Shown: in pieces, positions 19,556-29,128 of the stretch | How positions within the stretch are numbered: position 1 is the stretch's first letter | Layout of the letters: each line of letters opens with the position of its first letter | From: Pseudomonas paeninsulae | GTDB taxonomy: Bacteria; Pseudomonadota; Gammaproteobacteria; Pseudomonadales; Pseudomonadaceae | NCBI RefSeq assembly: GCF_035621475.1 | Contig: NZ_CP141799.1 | Span: 2,902,501 to 2,966,500, forward strand | DNA: 64,000 bases | Direction: 5' to 3' | Position numbers and translations under genes: made by a program | Notes under the pieces: model-generated | Seen by the model: the letters and a program-made list of their open reading frames with translations, nothing else | Told to the model about the DNA's origin: nothing | Databases searched by the model: none

Positions 19556-20452
19556 ATGCATATCGGTTTTCTTGGTCTCGGCAACATGGGCGGCCCAATG
19601 GCCTGCAACCTGCTCAAGGCCGGCCACCGCGTCACCGTCTTCGACCCCAGCGCCCAAGCTGTCGCCGCCCTTGTCGAGGCCGGCGCCACGAGTGCCACTT
19701 CGCCGGCGGCGGTGGCCCAGGCTCAGGTCGAGGCGATCGTCACCATGCTGCCGGCGGCGGCTCAGGTGAAACAGGTTTACCAGGGCAAAGATGGCCTGCT
19801 GGCGCACGTCGGCCAGGGCGTGCTGCTGATCGACTGCTCGACCATCGACCCGCTCAGTGCCCGCGAAGTGGCCGCCCTGGCCATCGCCCAAGGCAACCCC
19901 ATGCTCGATGCGCCGGTTTCCGGCGGCACCGGTGGCGCCGCGGCTGGCACCCTGACCTTTATGGTCGGCGGTCCGGCAAGTGCGTTCGACCAGGCCGGGC
20001 CCATTCTCAGCGCCATGGGCAAGAACCTCGTCCACTGCGGTGACAGCGGCAACGGCCAGGTGGCCAAGATTGCCAACAACATGCTGCTCGGCATCTCCAT
20101 GATCGGCGTCGCCGAAGCCATGGCCCTGGGCGTGGCCCTGGGCATGGACGCCAAGGTGCTGGCCGGGGTCATCAACACATCCAGCGGCCGCTGCTGGAGC
20201 TCGGAAATCAACAACCCGTTCCCCGGCGTACTGGAGAACGCTCCGGCCTCGCGTGGCTACAGCGGCGGTTTCGGCACCGACCTGATGCTCAAGGACCTCG
20301 GCCTGGCTACCGAAGCGGCCAAGCACGTGCGCCAGCCAGTACTGCTCGGCGCCGCCGCCCAGCAGCAGTACCAAAGCTTCAGCCAGCAGGGTAATGGCGG
20401 CCTGGATTTCTCCGCCATCATCAAGCTGTACCGTCGGGATAGCGAGGCATGA
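19556..20452 (+). CDS. mmsB: 3-hydroxyisobutyrate dehydrogenase
   Basis: A 298-residue beta-hydroxyacid dehydrogenase. The N-terminal NAD-binding signature is GFLGLGNMGGPMA (4-16), the substrate loop is DAPVSGGTGGAAAGTLTFMVGG, and the catalytic lysine is Lys171 in GNGQVAKIANNM. It oxidises 3-hydroxyisobutyrate to methylmalonate semialdehyde, the substrate of MmsA. Its stop overlaps the start of the hydrolase gene (ATGA at 20449-20452), so the two are translationally coupled. Confidence 0.96.
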   Translation: MHIGFLGLGNMGGPMACNLLKAGHRVTVFDPSAQAVAALVEAGATSATSPAAVAQAQVEAIVTMLPAAAQVKQVYQGKDGLLAHVGQGVLLIDCSTIDPLSAREVAALAIAQGNPMLDAPVSGGTGGAAAGTLTFMVGGPASAFDQAGPILSAMGKNLVHCGDSGNGQVAKIANNMLLGISMIGVAEAMALGVALGMDAKVLAGVINTSSGRCWSSEINNPFPGVLENAPASRGYSGGFGTDLMLKDLGLATEAAKHVRQPVLLGAAAQQQYQSFSQQGNGGLDFSAIIKLYRRDSEA

Positions 20453-21537
20453 GCAGCGCCGAAGCGGCGGTCCTGGCCGAGGTGCGCAACCGCATCGGCC
20501 ACCTGACCCTCAACCGCCCGAGCGGCCTCAACGCCCTGACCCTGCCCATGGTGCGCTTGCTCCTGCAGCACCTGCATGCCTGGGAGCAGGATCCTGAAGT
20601 GCTCGCCGTGGTCCTGCGTGGCAACGGTGAAAAGGCCTTCTGCGCCGGTGGCGATATTCGCATGCTGTACGACAGCTACACCGGCGGCAGCAATCAGCAC
20701 GAGCTGTTTCTCGAAGAGGAGTACGCCCTCGACCAGTACCTGCATGCTTACCCCAAGCCGGTGCTGGCGCTACTCGACCGCTTCGTTCTCGGCGGTGGCA
20801 TGGGCCTGGCCCAGGCGGCTGCCCTGCGGGTAGTCACAGAGCGGGTGAAGATGGGCATGCCGGAAGTCAGCATCGGCTTCTTCCCGGATGTCGGCGGCAG
20901 TTACTTCCTGCCCCGGCTGCCCGGCCAACTGGGCTTTTACCTGGGTCTCACCGGCCTCCAGGTCGGCGCCGCCGACGCGCTCTACGCTGGGCTGGCCGAC
21001 CATTGTCTGGCCAGCGAACGGCTGGCCGAGTTCGACCTGGCGCTGGACACTCTGAGCTGGTCGGCAGCGCCAATGGATAACTTGCAGCAGTTGCTCGACA
21101 GCATGACCTGCAGCGATCTGCCCGGTGGCGAGCTCAAGGCCCTGCGCCAGGCCATCGACGATTACTTCGCCCTGCCCGACCTGCCGGCGATCCGCGCCGC
21201 CCTGCTCAGCGAGAGCCGCCCAGAGTTGCAGGCCTGGGCTCAAGACACCGTGCGGGTGTTGGACAGCCGCTCGCCGCTCGCCATGGCGGTGACCCTGGAG
21301 CTGCTGCAGCGCGGTCAGCACCTAGCGCTGGCCGACTGCTTCGCTCAGGAACTGCACCTGGATTATCAATGGTTCGAACGCGGCGACCTGATCGAAGGCA
21401 TCCGCGCGCTGATCATCGACAAAGACAAGACTCCGCGCTGGAACCCAGCGACCCTGGCCGAACTGGACCCGCAGCGGGTACAGGCCTTCTTCAACGGCTT
21501 GCGCCCCGCTGCCAGCAACCCCCTGCACCGCACCTGA
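20449..21537 (+). CDS. 3-hydroxyisobutyryl-CoA hydrolase
   Basis: A 362-residue member of the HIBCH branch of the crotonase family, longer than hydratases as expected. It has [16 protein letters not shown], then [17 protein letters not shown], and the HIBCH-diagnostic [23 protein letters not shown] with Glu139 and Asp147 as catalytic residues. It releases 3-hydroxyisobutyrate from its CoA ester so that MmsB can act. It overlaps mmsB by 4 bp and is followed 32 bp later by the acyl-CoA dehydrogenase gene. Confidence 0.95.
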   Translation: MSSAEAAVLAEVRNRIGHLTLNRPSGLNALTLPMVRLLLQHLHAWEQDPEVLAVVLRGNGEKAFCAGGDIRMLYDSYTGGSNQHELFLEEEYALDQYLHAYPKPVLALLDRFVLGGGMGLAQAAALRVVTERVKMGMPEVSIGFFPDVGGSYFLPRLPGQLGFYLGLTGLQVGAADALYAGLADHCLASERLAEFDLALDTLSWSAAPMDNLQQLLDSMTCSDLPGGELKALRQAIDDYFALPDLPAIRAALLSESRPELQAWAQDTVRVLDSRSPLAMAVTLELLQRGQHLALADCFAQELHLDYQWFERGDLIEGIRALIIDKDKTPRWNPATLAELDPQRVQAFFNGLRPAASNPLHRT

Positions 21538-21569
21538 ATGGCGCGGCCAGAACTGAGGAGAGCACTGCC

Positions 21570-22721
21570 ATGCACGACAGCCAATTGACCGAAGAACAAC
21601 GCATGATCCGCGACATGGCCCGCGACTTTGCCCGCAGCGAAGTCGCGCCGCATGCCCAAGCCTGGGAGAAGGCCGGCTGGATCGATGACGCCGTGGTGGC
21701 GCAGATGGGTGAACTGGGCCTGCTCGGCATGGTGGTGCCCGACACCTGGGGTGGCAGCTACACCGACTATGTAGCCTACGCCCTGGCCGTGGAAGAAATC
21801 TCGGCTGGCGACGGTGCCCTCGGCGCCTTGATGAGCATCCACAATTCGGTGGGCTGCGGCCCCCTGCTGAAATATGGCAGCCCGACGCAGCAAGACAGCT
21901 GGTTGCCGCTTCTGGCCAGCGGCCAGGCGATCGGCTGCTTCTGCCTGACCGAGCCACAGGCCGGCTCCGAAGCACACAACCTGCGTACCCGCGCCGAACT
22001 GCGCGACGGCCAGTGGGTACTCAACGGTGCCAAGCAGTTCGTCAGCAACGGCAAACGCGCCAAGCTGGCTATCGTCTTCGCCGTCACCGATCCGCAGCTG
22101 GGCAAGAAGGGCCTGTCGGCCTTCCTGGTGCCGACCGACAATCGCGGTTTCGTCGTCGACCGCAGCGAACACAAGATGGGCATCAAGGCCTCCGATACCT
22201 GCGCGGTCACCCTGAATGACTGCACCATCGCCGAGGCCAATCTGCTCGGCGAGCGCGGCAAGGGCTTGGCCATTGCCCTGTCCAACCTGGAAGGCGGCCG
22301 CATCGGCATCGCCGCCCAGGCCCTGGGCATCGCCCGCGCGGCTTTCGAAGCCGCCCTGGGTTATGCCCGCGAGCGCATCCAGTTCGGCAAACCGATCGCG
22401 GAGCACCAGAGCATCGCCAACATGCTTGCCGACATGCACACCCAGCTCAACGCCGCGCGTTTGCTGATCCTGCATGCTGCACGCCTGAAGAGCGCCGGGC
22501 ATCCCTGCCTGTCGGAGGCCTCGCAGGCCAAGCTGTTCGCCTCGGAGATGGCCGAGCGGGTGTGCTCCAAGGCGCTGCAGATCCATGGCGGCTACGGCTA
22601 CCTGGAGGATTACCCGGTGGAGCGCTACTACCGCGACGCGCGCATCACCCAGATCTACGAGGGCTCAAGCGAGATCCAGCGCCTGCTGATCGCCCGCGAA
22701 CTGGCGCATTACCCGCTGTAA
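21570..22721 (+). CDS. Acyl-CoA dehydrogenase (isobutyryl-CoA type)
   Basis: A 383-residue acyl-CoA dehydrogenase. Motifs: [58 protein letters not shown] and C-terminal [17 protein letters not shown] with Glu364 as likely base. Placed after the HIBCH gene in a complete valine set, it most likely converts isobutyryl-CoA to methacrylyl-CoA, the first step of this branch. GAGGAG lies 9 nt before the ATG at 21570. It is a paralog of the gene at 6000-7127. Confidence 0.94.
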   Translation: MHDSQLTEEQRMIRDMARDFARSEVAPHAQAWEKAGWIDDAVVAQMGELGLLGMVVPDTWGGSYTDYVAYALAVEEISAGDGALGALMSIHNSVGCGPLLKYGSPTQQDSWLPLLASGQAIGCFCLTEPQAGSEAHNLRTRAELRDGQWVLNGAKQFVSNGKRAKLAIVFAVTDPQLGKKGLSAFLVPTDNRGFVVDRSEHKMGIKASDTCAVTLNDCTIAEANLLGERGKGLAIALSNLEGGRIGIAAQALGIARAAFEAALGYARERIQFGKPIAEHQSIANMLADMHTQLNAARLLILHAARLKSAGHPCLSEASQAKLFASEMAERVCSKALQIHGGYGYLEDYPVERYYRDARITQIYEGSSEIQRLLIARELAHYPL

Positions 22722-22827
22722 ACGGCCACTGGCCAAATCGCTCAGGCAAACCGAGCGCTGGCGACCTGGGTTTTACCCGCCCGGAGCGCCATGCTCGGCG
22801 CTCGACCACCACCTGCCGAACACCTTC

Positions 22828-23430
22828 ATGCCAGCCACCCAGCCCATCCCCGATTCCTCGCGCTATCAGTCCACCCGCCTCAAGGCATTGAGCCTGTTTG
22901 CCAGCCGCGGTTTCAGCACTGTCAGCATGCGCGACCTGGCTAAGCACCTGGGCATCCAGCCGGGCTCCCTCTACAACCACATCGAAAGCAAGGAAGCGCT
23001 GCTGTTCGAGCTGATCGAGGAGCTCTACGAACAGCTGCTGCACGGCGCCCGCCAGGTGCAACGGCGCGCTGCCACGCCCGCCGAACGGCTGCACGGCCTG
23101 CTCGAGGCGCACCTACGGTTGCACGCCAGCATGGCCGCGCATTTTCGTCTTGCCGAATACGACAGTCACTGCCTGGCCAGCGAGCAGCAGGCGCACATCC
23201 GCGAACTACGCGCGCGCTACACACAGCTGCTGGTCGAGTGCGTGGAGCGACTTACCGGCCAGCCGGCCGGCAACAGCCGCCGCGCCGCGTTGAACGGCAT
23301 CGTGGCCCTGCTCAATCAGTTACCGGCCTGGGTCGAGGCGCCCGAGATGAGCCCGACGGCACGCCACGCGTTGCTGCGCGACATGGTGCTGAGCGCGCTG
23401 GGCGGCGCGTTGCGCGCGCCCCAGGACTGA
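22828..23430 (+). CDS. TetR-family transcriptional regulator
   Basis: A 200-residue TetR regulator with the N-terminal helix-turn-helix at about 13-60 (RLKALSLFASRGFSTVSMRDLAKHLGIQPGSLYNHIESKEALLFELI) and a variable all-helical ligand domain. It lies 106 bp after the isobutyryl-CoA dehydrogenase gene on the same strand, so it could be the last gene of the valine operon and repress it in response to an acyl-CoA. That role is inferred from position only. No obvious palindromic operator is visible directly upstream. Confidence 0.9.
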   Translation: MPATQPIPDSSRYQSTRLKALSLFASRGFSTVSMRDLAKHLGIQPGSLYNHIESKEALLFELIEELYEQLLHGARQVQRRAATPAERLHGLLEAHLRLHASMAAHFRLAEYDSHCLASEQQAHIRELRARYTQLLVECVERLTGQPAGNSRRAALNGIVALLNQLPAWVEAPEMSPTARHALLRDMVLSALGGALRAPQD

Positions 23431-23436
23431 GAGCCA

Positions 23437-23486
23437 GTGATAAAACTCACGCCGACTGCGGCCGCCGCCAAACGACCGCTGCGGCG
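23437..23486 (+). repeat. Dispersed repeat, partial copy 2
   Basis: GTGATAAAACTCACGCCG followed by ACTGCGGCCGCCGCCAAACG matches the right end of the repeat at 10979-11083 (inverted) and the left end of that at 51134-51236. The other end is missing, so this is a truncated copy, lying between the tetR and liuR stops. Confidence 0.55.
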
Positions 23487-23498
23487 CCAGCCGAGTCT

Positions 23499-23888
23499 TT
23501 ATTGCGTCGCGGGGATGCCCTGCAAGGCGGCGTGGCAACGCTCTTCGGCCGTGTCCAGTTCCAGCTGCATCTGCTGGATGTCCAGCAACTGCTGCTCCAG
23601 CTGTAGACGCCGTTCGGCGATCTTGCCCAGCATGATCTCGAGCTGGTTGCGGTTGTCGCCCTGCGGGTCGTACAGCTCGATCAGGGTCTTGCATTCGGCC
23701 AGGGAGAAGCCAATGCGCTTGCCGCGCAGAATCAGCTTTAGCGCGACCCTGTCCTTGGCCGTAAAGATCCGCTCCTGGCCGCGACGGGTCGGTATCAGCA
23801 TGCCCTGCTCTTCATAGAAACGAATGGTCCGAGTGGTCACATCCAACTCGCGCGCCAGTTCGGAAATGCTGTAGGTCTTGGCCGTCAT
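23499..23888 (-). CDS. liuR: MerR-family regulator LiuR
   Basis: A 129-residue MerR-type regulator: helix-turn-helix YSISELARELDVTTRTIRFYEEQGML at 6-31, the wing with RRGQERIFTAKDR, and a long C-terminal coiled coil (about 85-120) for dimerisation. It matches LiuR, the repressor of leucine/isovalerate catabolism in Pseudomonas. It lacks the cysteine cluster of metal-sensing MerR proteins. Here it is about 10 kb from liuABCDE rather than directly upstream as in P. aeruginosa. A LiuR-like palindrome lies about 95 bp upstream of its start, which suggests autoregulation. Confidence 0.9.
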   Translation of the reverse strand: MTAKTYSISELARELDVTTRTIRFYEEQGMLIPTRRGQERIFTAKDRVALKLILRGKRIGFSLAECKTLIELYDPQGDNRNQLEIMLGKIAERRLQLEQQLLDIQQMQLELDTAEERCHAALQGIPATQ

Positions 23889-23982
23889 GCTTGATCCTTG
23901 GTCGATTGTCCACGAGCCATGCCGCACAGGGGCTCCCGCGACATGGGTTCATGGCTATAAGCCTTGGAACGCTAACAACTCA

Positions 23983-23998
23983 TTACGTTAACGTCAAC
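23983..23998. promoter_or_regulatory. LiuR-like operator upstream of liuR
   Basis: TTACGTTAACGTCAAC is a near-perfect palindrome around ACGTTAACGT and agrees closely with the site at 33458-33475. Its position about 95 bp before the liuR start fits autoregulation. Confidence 0.6.
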
Positions 23999-24098
23999 GC
24001 GAGCGACTCGCCCCACCCCCGCGAGAGCGGCCCTCCGGCAGGCAATGGTGATGATCTGTCGGTAGGCGCTCGGACCTGCGCAATGCCAAATCGAAGAC

Positions 24099-24126
24099 AA
24101 AAAAAACCGGGCCACCAGGGCCCGGC
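24099..24126 (-). terminator. Rho-independent terminator after the porin gene
   Basis: On the minus strand a GC stem (GGCCCGG / CCGGGCC, 24107-24113 with 24119-24125) is followed by a run of eight T residues (24099-24106). It lies 170 bp past the porin stop and would end the livG-to-porin transcript before liuR. The 24130-24299 stretch holds no recognisable gene. Confidence 0.85.
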
Positions 24127-24299
24127 AAACTTCACACCAAGGAGCAATCGGATCGAGCGGTTAGCCCGGGCTTACCAGAGCGGCAGCTTTTGCTGACGAT
24201 CAAGTGGTTCTCGTCCAGGTTGCTACGGGTGGAGCATCCCGCCACAACGCACAAGAATGAATCGTGCCCGGCCGCAGCGCCGTCAAACGGCGCGAGCGA

Positions 24300-25640
24300 T
24301 CAGAAGTTGTACTGCGCCGAGGTTTGCACGCGGTTCAAATCGCCATTGCGGCCATCTTCCGTTTCACGCCTGGCGTGAATCAGTTCCAGGCCGAACGTCG
24401 TGCTGGCAACCGGGCTCCACAGCAGGTTCAGGTGAGCGGTGTCGGAGCTTTCGTTCATGTTCGCAGTCGTCACACCACTCGGGTTGCTCGCGCGGGCGGT
24501 CGACAGCGCCAGGGTGGAACGCAGGTTATCCATCCAGAAGTGGCGGTAGGCGAGAATCGCGCCCCACTGGTTGTTCAGGCTGAGTTCGCCGGCGGTATCG
24601 ACGCTGCCGTCGGAGAATACGGCCTGGCCCATGTAGCGGCCGAGCGCGTTACCGGCGGTGAGCGAGAACTGGAAGGTGTCCTTGCCGACGGTCGGCACCA
24701 CGCCGTAAGCGGCGAGCGCTCCACCCCATTGGTCGTCGGCACCGGCGGCCGTATCGACGCGAATGTTGCGCGCCATCGCGGCCAGGGCGAAGCGGCCGAC
24801 GGCGGTGTTGAAGTCCAGTCGAGCAACCAGATCGGGCACCTTGTCGTCGTCGGTTAGCGCATTGGTACCGCCGCCGACATTGGCCGTGGTCAGGAAGGAC
24901 TCGGGGCTTTCCGCCGCAATCGACCAGGAGCCGCCGTCGAAGCCCTCGGTCCAACGCACCTGGGTCTGGCGGACGAAGAGTTCGCCGACCGGGCCGCCGA
25001 AGTCCAGGGTCTCGGGCAGGGAGCCCGCGTCCATGAAGGTAGACCAGGTCTGGCCGGCGAGCAGGCCGCCGAGGCTGCCGAAGGCATGGCGGGTGCGCGG
25101 GCCATTGGAGTTGCTGACGGCCTCGTTGCCATTCGAGCCGAAGAAGTCGGCCTCAACGAAGGTCTTGAGATCGCCCCAAGCGGTCGGCGTACTGGTGGCG
25201 AAGTTCAGACGGGTCTGGCGCGCGTGGAGGGTAATCTGACCGTCTTCAGTATTAGTGTCGCCGTCCAGGGGAATCGAACCCGGAACCAGCAACTGGTCAA
25301 GCGTGCTGCCCACGCCCGCGCTGGTGTCGCTGTACAACAGGTCGGCCTTGACGTAGCCGCCGAACTTGACCGAGGTAGTGGAGCCGGGCAGCTTGAACGA
25401 ACCTGGGGTGGTGCCGGCGGTCACGCTGTTGGCGGGCGCGACGGCCTTGGCGGTTTCGGCCTGCTTCTGCTCGAGCGCCGCAATGCTGTTCTGCAGCGCC
25501 TCGACCTGCGCCTTCAACGCCTTCATGTCGGACGCGGTGTCGGCGCTGGCGGGCGCCATGAAGCCAGCAAGGCTGGCGGTGATCGCCACGCAGAGGACTT
25601 TGGCCTTGACGGGCTTGGTGATCAATTTTTCAACGTGCAT
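24300..25640 (-). CDS. Outer-membrane porin (DcaP-like)
   Basis: A 446-residue outer-membrane porin. There is a signal peptide (cleavage likely after APASA), a short coiled coil (DMKALKAQVEALQNSIAALEQ) as in DcaP-type trimeric porins, and then a beta-barrel ending in QTSAQYNF with the C-terminal aromatic residue needed for outer-membrane insertion. FGGYVKADLLYS and GRTRHAFGSLGGLLAGQTWSTFM-like barrel sequence is typical. DcaP porins admit negatively charged small acids. It is the last gene of the ABC-transporter operon, so it probably admits the same substrate. AGAGAG precedes the ATG at 25640. Confidence 0.88.
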   Translation of the reverse strand: MHVEKLITKPVKAKVLCVAITASLAGFMAPASADTASDMKALKAQVEALQNSIAALEQKQAETAKAVAPANSVTAGTTPGSFKLPGSTTSVKFGGYVKADLLYSDTSAGVGSTLDQLLVPGSIPLDGDTNTEDGQITLHARQTRLNFATSTPTAWGDLKTFVEADFFGSNGNEAVSNSNGPRTRHAFGSLGGLLAGQTWSTFMDAGSLPETLDFGGPVGELFVRQTQVRWTEGFDGGSWSIAAESPESFLTTANVGGGTNALTDDDKVPDLVARLDFNTAVGRFALAAMARNIRVDTAAGADDQWGGALAAYGVVPTVGKDTFQFSLTAGNALGRYMGQAVFSDGSVDTAGELSLNNQWGAILAYRHFWMDNLRSTLALSTARASNPSGVTTANMNESSDTAHLNLLWSPVASTTFGLELIHARRETEDGRNGDLNRVQTSAQYNF

Positions 25641-25660
25641 AGGTCTCTCTTCTTGTAGGT

Positions 25661-25781
25661 GGGTAGTGCAGCAACGCCAGGCAGCCAACTGCCAAGCACT
25701 ACCCGCGACGGCCGATGCAACCGGCCCGTTACCCACGGGGTTCCCCGTGGCGTCCAGACAACCCTGCCGACGACTCGGCAG
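25661..25781 (-). repeat. Three stem-loops between livM and the porin gene
   Basis: The 214-bp gap contains a nested hairpin (GGGTAGTGC 25661-25669 with GCACTACCC 25696-25704, and an inner GGCAG/CTGCC), a CCACGGGG/CCCCGTGG stem (25733-25750), and CTGCCGA/TCGGCAG (25764-25781). None is followed by a T-run on the minus strand. They may stabilise or process the mRNA so that the porin is made at a different level from the transporter. Confidence 0.5.
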
Positions 25782-25854
25782 AGCAAAAATCAGGCAAACA
25801 GCCCCCCGGCGCGGATCAGGGTCCGCACCTTGAACAGGCAGCAGGAGGCTTGCT

Positions 25855-26859
25855 TTAGAAGTTGCGCTTCGCCAGTTTCAGCACCCAGCCGACGATGCCA
25901 GCCCGGAACAGCAGCACGCAGGTGACGAAGATCACCCCGAGGATCACGTGCACCCATTCGCCCAATGGGCCGTTGGACAGGTAACTCTGCAGGGTGACCA
26001 CCACGCTGGCGCCGACCAGCGGCCCGAGCACGGTGCCGACGCCGCCGAGCAGGGTCATCAGGATCACCTCTCCGGACATGTGCCAGTGCGCGTCGGTCAG
26101 CGAGGCCAGCTGGAACACCACGGTCTTGGTCGAGCCCGCCAGGCCGGTCAAGGTGGCGGAAATAACGAAGGCCAACAGCTTGTGCGCGTCGACGTTGTAG
26201 CCCAGGGAAATGGCCCGCGGCTCGTTCTCGCGGATCGCCTTGAGCACCTGGCCATAGGGCGAGTGGATGGTGCGCTGGATGATGGCGAAGCCAACGATGA
26301 ACACCGCGAGGACGAAGTAGTACAGGGTCAGGTTGTCGTTCAGGTCGAACAGCCCGAACAACTGCCCACGCGGCACGCCCTGCAGGCCGTTCTCGCCGCC
26401 GGTGAAGGGCGCCTGGACAAAGATGAAGAACACCAGTTGCGCCAGCGCCAGGGTGATCATGGCGAAGTAGATACCCTGGCGCCGAATCGCCAGCAGGCCG
26501 AACAGCAGGCCGAGCACGGCGGACGCCAGGGTGCCGGCGAGTATTCCCAGCTCGGTGCCCAGGCCGCTGTACTCGCTGAGCAAGTAGCCGGTGATGTAAC
26601 CACCAGTGGCGAAAAAGGCGGCATGGCCGAAGGACAACAAGCCGGCATAGCCGAGCAACAGGTTGAAGGCGCAGGCGAACAAGGCGAAGCACAGCAGCTT
26701 CATCAGAAAGATCGGGTACACCGCCAGGGGCGCGACCAGCGCGACGCCCAACAGTGCCAGGTAGAACCACAGCTTGCGCCGCTGCGCCGCCTGCTGGCGC
26801 TCGCGTACCACTTGCGGCGGCAGAACCAAGCTGTCCTGTTTGATGTGCAGATTGGTCAT
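25855..26859 (-). CDS. livM: Branched-chain amino-acid-type ABC transporter permease (LivM-like)
   Basis: A 334-residue inner-membrane permease of the LivM type, with a charged N-terminal tail (about 40 residues) followed by roughly 8-10 membrane helices. Family motifs: FNLLLGYAGLLSFGHAAFFATGGY, TKTVVFQLASLTDAHWHMSGEVILMTLLGGVGTVLGPLVGA. It forms the membrane channel with LivH. The gene starts 3 bp from the livH stop. The operon order is livG, livF, binding protein, livH, livM, porin. Confidence 0.93.
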   Translation of the reverse strand: MTNLHIKQDSLVLPPQVVRERQQAAQRRKLWFYLALLGVALVAPLAVYPIFLMKLLCFALFACAFNLLLGYAGLLSFGHAAFFATGGYITGYLLSEYSGLGTELGILAGTLASAVLGLLFGLLAIRRQGIYFAMITLALAQLVFFIFVQAPFTGGENGLQGVPRGQLFGLFDLNDNLTLYYFVLAVFIVGFAIIQRTIHSPYGQVLKAIRENEPRAISLGYNVDAHKLLAFVISATLTGLAGSTKTVVFQLASLTDAHWHMSGEVILMTLLGGVGTVLGPLVGASVVVTLQSYLSNGPLGEWVHVILGVIFVTCVLLFRAGIVGWVLKLAKRNF

Positions 26860-26861
26860 GC

Positions 26862-27749
26862 TTATGTCTCCTTGCCGAACAGTCCCGCGGGACGAACCAG
26901 CAGCACCAGTACCATCACCAGGAACACGATGGTGTTGGCCGCTTCTGGATAGATCACCTTGGTCAGCCCCTCAATCACGCCCATGGCCAAACCCGTGACG
27001 ATCGCGCCCATGATCGAACCCATGCCACCGATTACCACCACGGCAAACACCACGATCAGCAGATTGGCGCCCATGGTCGGCGTGACCGAATAGATCGGTG
27101 CGGCCAGCACCCCGGCCAACCCCGCCAGCGCCGCGCCATAGCCATAGGTCAGGGTAATCAGCAGCGGCACGTTGATGCCGAAGGCCTGCATCAGCTTGGG
27201 GTTTTCGGTACCGGCACGCAGGTAGGAGCCCAGTCGGGTGCGCTCGATCATGTACCAGGTGAGCAGGCACACCACCAGCGCTGCCACCACCACCCAGGCG
27301 CGGTAAGTGGGCAGGAACATGAAGCCGAGGTTGTAACCACCCTTGAGCAGCTCGGGCATCGGGTAGGACGCGCCGGAGACGCCGAACAGCTTGACGAAGC
27401 AGCCCTCGACGATCAGCGCCAGGCCAAACGTCAGCAGCAAGCCGTAGAGGTGATCCTCGCCGGCGATCCGCCGCAGCAGGCCACGCTCGATAAGCATGCC
27501 GAGGGCGCCGACCAGCAGCGGCGCCAGAATCAGCGCCATCCAATAGTTGATGCCCAGGTAGTTGAGGCCGAGCACGGCGGCGAAGGCCCCCAGCATGTAC
27601 TGGGCGCCATGGGCGAAGTTGATGATCCGCAACAGACCGAAGATGATCGCCAGGCCCAGGCTGAGCAAGGCATAGAAAGCGCCGTTGATCAGTCCGAGCA
27701 GTAGCTGGCCGAGCAGTACGGTCAGCGGTATGTCGAATACCATAGTCAT
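26862..27749 (-). CDS. livH: Branched-chain amino-acid-type ABC transporter permease (LivH-like)
   Basis: A 295-residue permease of the LivH type. Family motifs include LLGLINGAFYALLSLGLAIIFGLLRIINFAHGAQYMLGAFAA near the N-terminus and GTENPKLMQAFGIN with GAALAGLAGVLAAPIYSVTPTMG in the second half. About eight membrane helices are expected. It pairs with LivM. The ATG at 27749 has an alternative two codons later (27743). A strong hairpin separates it from the upstream binding-protein gene. Confidence 0.93.
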   Translation of the reverse strand: MTMVFDIPLTVLLGQLLLGLINGAFYALLSLGLAIIFGLLRIINFAHGAQYMLGAFAAVLGLNYLGINYWMALILAPLLVGALGMLIERGLLRRIAGEDHLYGLLLTFGLALIVEGCFVKLFGVSGASYPMPELLKGGYNLGFMFLPTYRAWVVVAALVVCLLTWYMIERTRLGSYLRAGTENPKLMQAFGINVPLLITLTYGYGAALAGLAGVLAAPIYSVTPTMGANLLIVVFAVVVIGGMGSIMGAIVTGLAMGVIEGLTKVIYPEAANTIVFLVMVLVLLVRPAGLFGKET

Positions 27750-27776
27750 GAGTTACTACCCGCTGAAAGTCAGTGA

Positions 27777-27800
27777 CACCCGGCTGCTGGCAGCCGGGTG
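27777..27800 (-). repeat. Hairpin directly after the binding-protein gene
   Basis: CACCCGGCTG (27777-27786) and CAGCCGGGTG (27791-27800) form a perfect 10-bp stem with a 4-nt loop, 10 bp past the stop of the solute-binding protein gene. No T-run follows. Such hairpins often protect the upstream mRNA, allowing more binding protein than permease. Confidence 0.6.
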
Positions 27801-27810
27801 ATGAGTTCGA

Positions 27811-29025
27811 TCAGTTCTGCGACAGCAGCTTGCATTGGCTCTCGGCCAGCGGGCGGAAGGCCTCGTCGCCCGGAATGGTGCGCACGATCTTGTACAGGTC
27901 CCAGTCGCCCTTCGACTCGGCCGGGGTCTTCACCTGAGCCAGGTACATGTCGTGGACCATGCGGCCATCGGCGCGGATCTTGCCGTTCTTGGCGAACATG
28001 TCGTTGACCGGGGTCGCCATCATCTGCGCCCGCACCGCCTGCGCCTCGTCGCTACCGGCGGCCTTGACCGCGTTCAGGTAATGCATGGTCGCCGAGTAGA
28101 TACCCGCCGGTACCATGCCCGGCTTGCTGCCGAAACGGTCCTCGTAGCGCTTGGACCAGGTGCGGGTTTCCTCGTTGAGGTCCCAGTACCAGCCGGTGGT
28201 CAGCATCAGCCCCTGGGTCACGTCCAGGCCCATGGCATGGATGTCGTTGAGGAATACCACCATGCCGGCCAGCTTCTGCCCGGACTGGGCAACGCCGAAC
28301 TGGCTAGCGGTCATCAGCGAATTGACCGTGTCGGCACCGGCGTTGGCCAGGGCAATCACATCGGCGCCGGAGCCCTGGGCCTGGAGGATGTAGGAGGAAA
28401 AATCACTGCTCGGGAATGGATGACGCACCGTGCCCAGCACAGAGCCGCCATCGGCCTTGACCACCTTGGTGATGTCGGCTTCCATGGCATGGCCGAAGGC
28501 ATAGTCGGCGGTTAGGATGAACCAGCTCTTGCCGCCATTGGCCAACACCGCCTTGGCCGTGCCGTTGGCCAGCGCGTAGGAGTCGTAGGTCCAGTGGATG
28601 TGGTTGGGCGAGCAGTATTCGTTGGTAATGCTCGAGGCCGCGGCACCGGAAATCAGCGCCAGCTTGCCGGCTTGCTCCACCACCTGGCTCGCCGCCAGCA
28701 CCACCGAGGAGGCGACCAGGCCGGTGACCATGTCGACGTTGCGCTCATCGACCCACTGCCGCACGGTACTGGCGCCGACATCCGGCTTGTTCAGGTCGTC
28801 GGCGCTGAAGATCACGATCTTCTTGCCATCAATCTGGCCGCCGAAGTCCTCGACCGCCATCTTCAGTGCTTCCAGGCCACCCGGGCCGGAGAGATCGCGG
28901 TAGGTACCGGACATATCGGCCAGGTAGCCGATGCGAATTTCGTCGTCGCTAAGCTGCGCCTGGGCGGCACTGGCAATCAGGCTAGTGGCGAGGATGGTGC
29001 TAGCAGTCTTCTGGAACAGATTCAT
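27811..29025 (-). CDS. ABC transporter substrate-binding protein (branched-chain type)
   Basis: A 404-residue periplasmic binding protein of the LivJ/LivK-like type I fold. Signal peptide MNLFQKTASTILATSLIASAAQA is clear, followed by DDEIRIGYLADMSGTYRDLSGPGG, GKKIVIFSADDLNKPDVGAS and the ligand-site region ISGAAASSITNEYCSPNHIHWTYDS. Members of this subgroup bind varied ligands besides leucine, including aromatic and short carboxylic acids. With the surrounding catabolic genes, a branched-chain acid or amino acid is the simplest guess. GGAAGGTAACGAG precedes the ATG at 29025. Confidence 0.9.
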   Translation of the reverse strand: MNLFQKTASTILATSLIASAAQAQLSDDEIRIGYLADMSGTYRDLSGPGGLEALKMAVEDFGGQIDGKKIVIFSADDLNKPDVGASTVRQWVDERNVDMVTGLVASSVVLAASQVVEQAGKLALISGAAASSITNEYCSPNHIHWTYDSYALANGTAKAVLANGGKSWFILTADYAFGHAMEADITKVVKADGGSVLGTVRHPFPSSDFSSYILQAQGSGADVIALANAGADTVNSLMTASQFGVAQSGQKLAGMVVFLNDIHAMGLDVTQGLMLTTGWYWDLNEETRTWSKRYEDRFGSKPGMVPAGIYSATMHYLNAVKAAGSDEAQAVRAQMMATPVNDMFAKNGKIRADGRMVHDMYLAQVKTPAESKGDWDLYKIVRTIPGDEAFRPLAESQCKLLSQN

Positions 29026-29128
29026 CTCGTTACCTTCCACAGTTATTGTTGTTGTACCGGGCAAAGCAACCCCGACACGGCGGGCCTGGGCCACGCCGTA
29101 CTGCATGTTTCGAGGGGTAAAACTGGGT

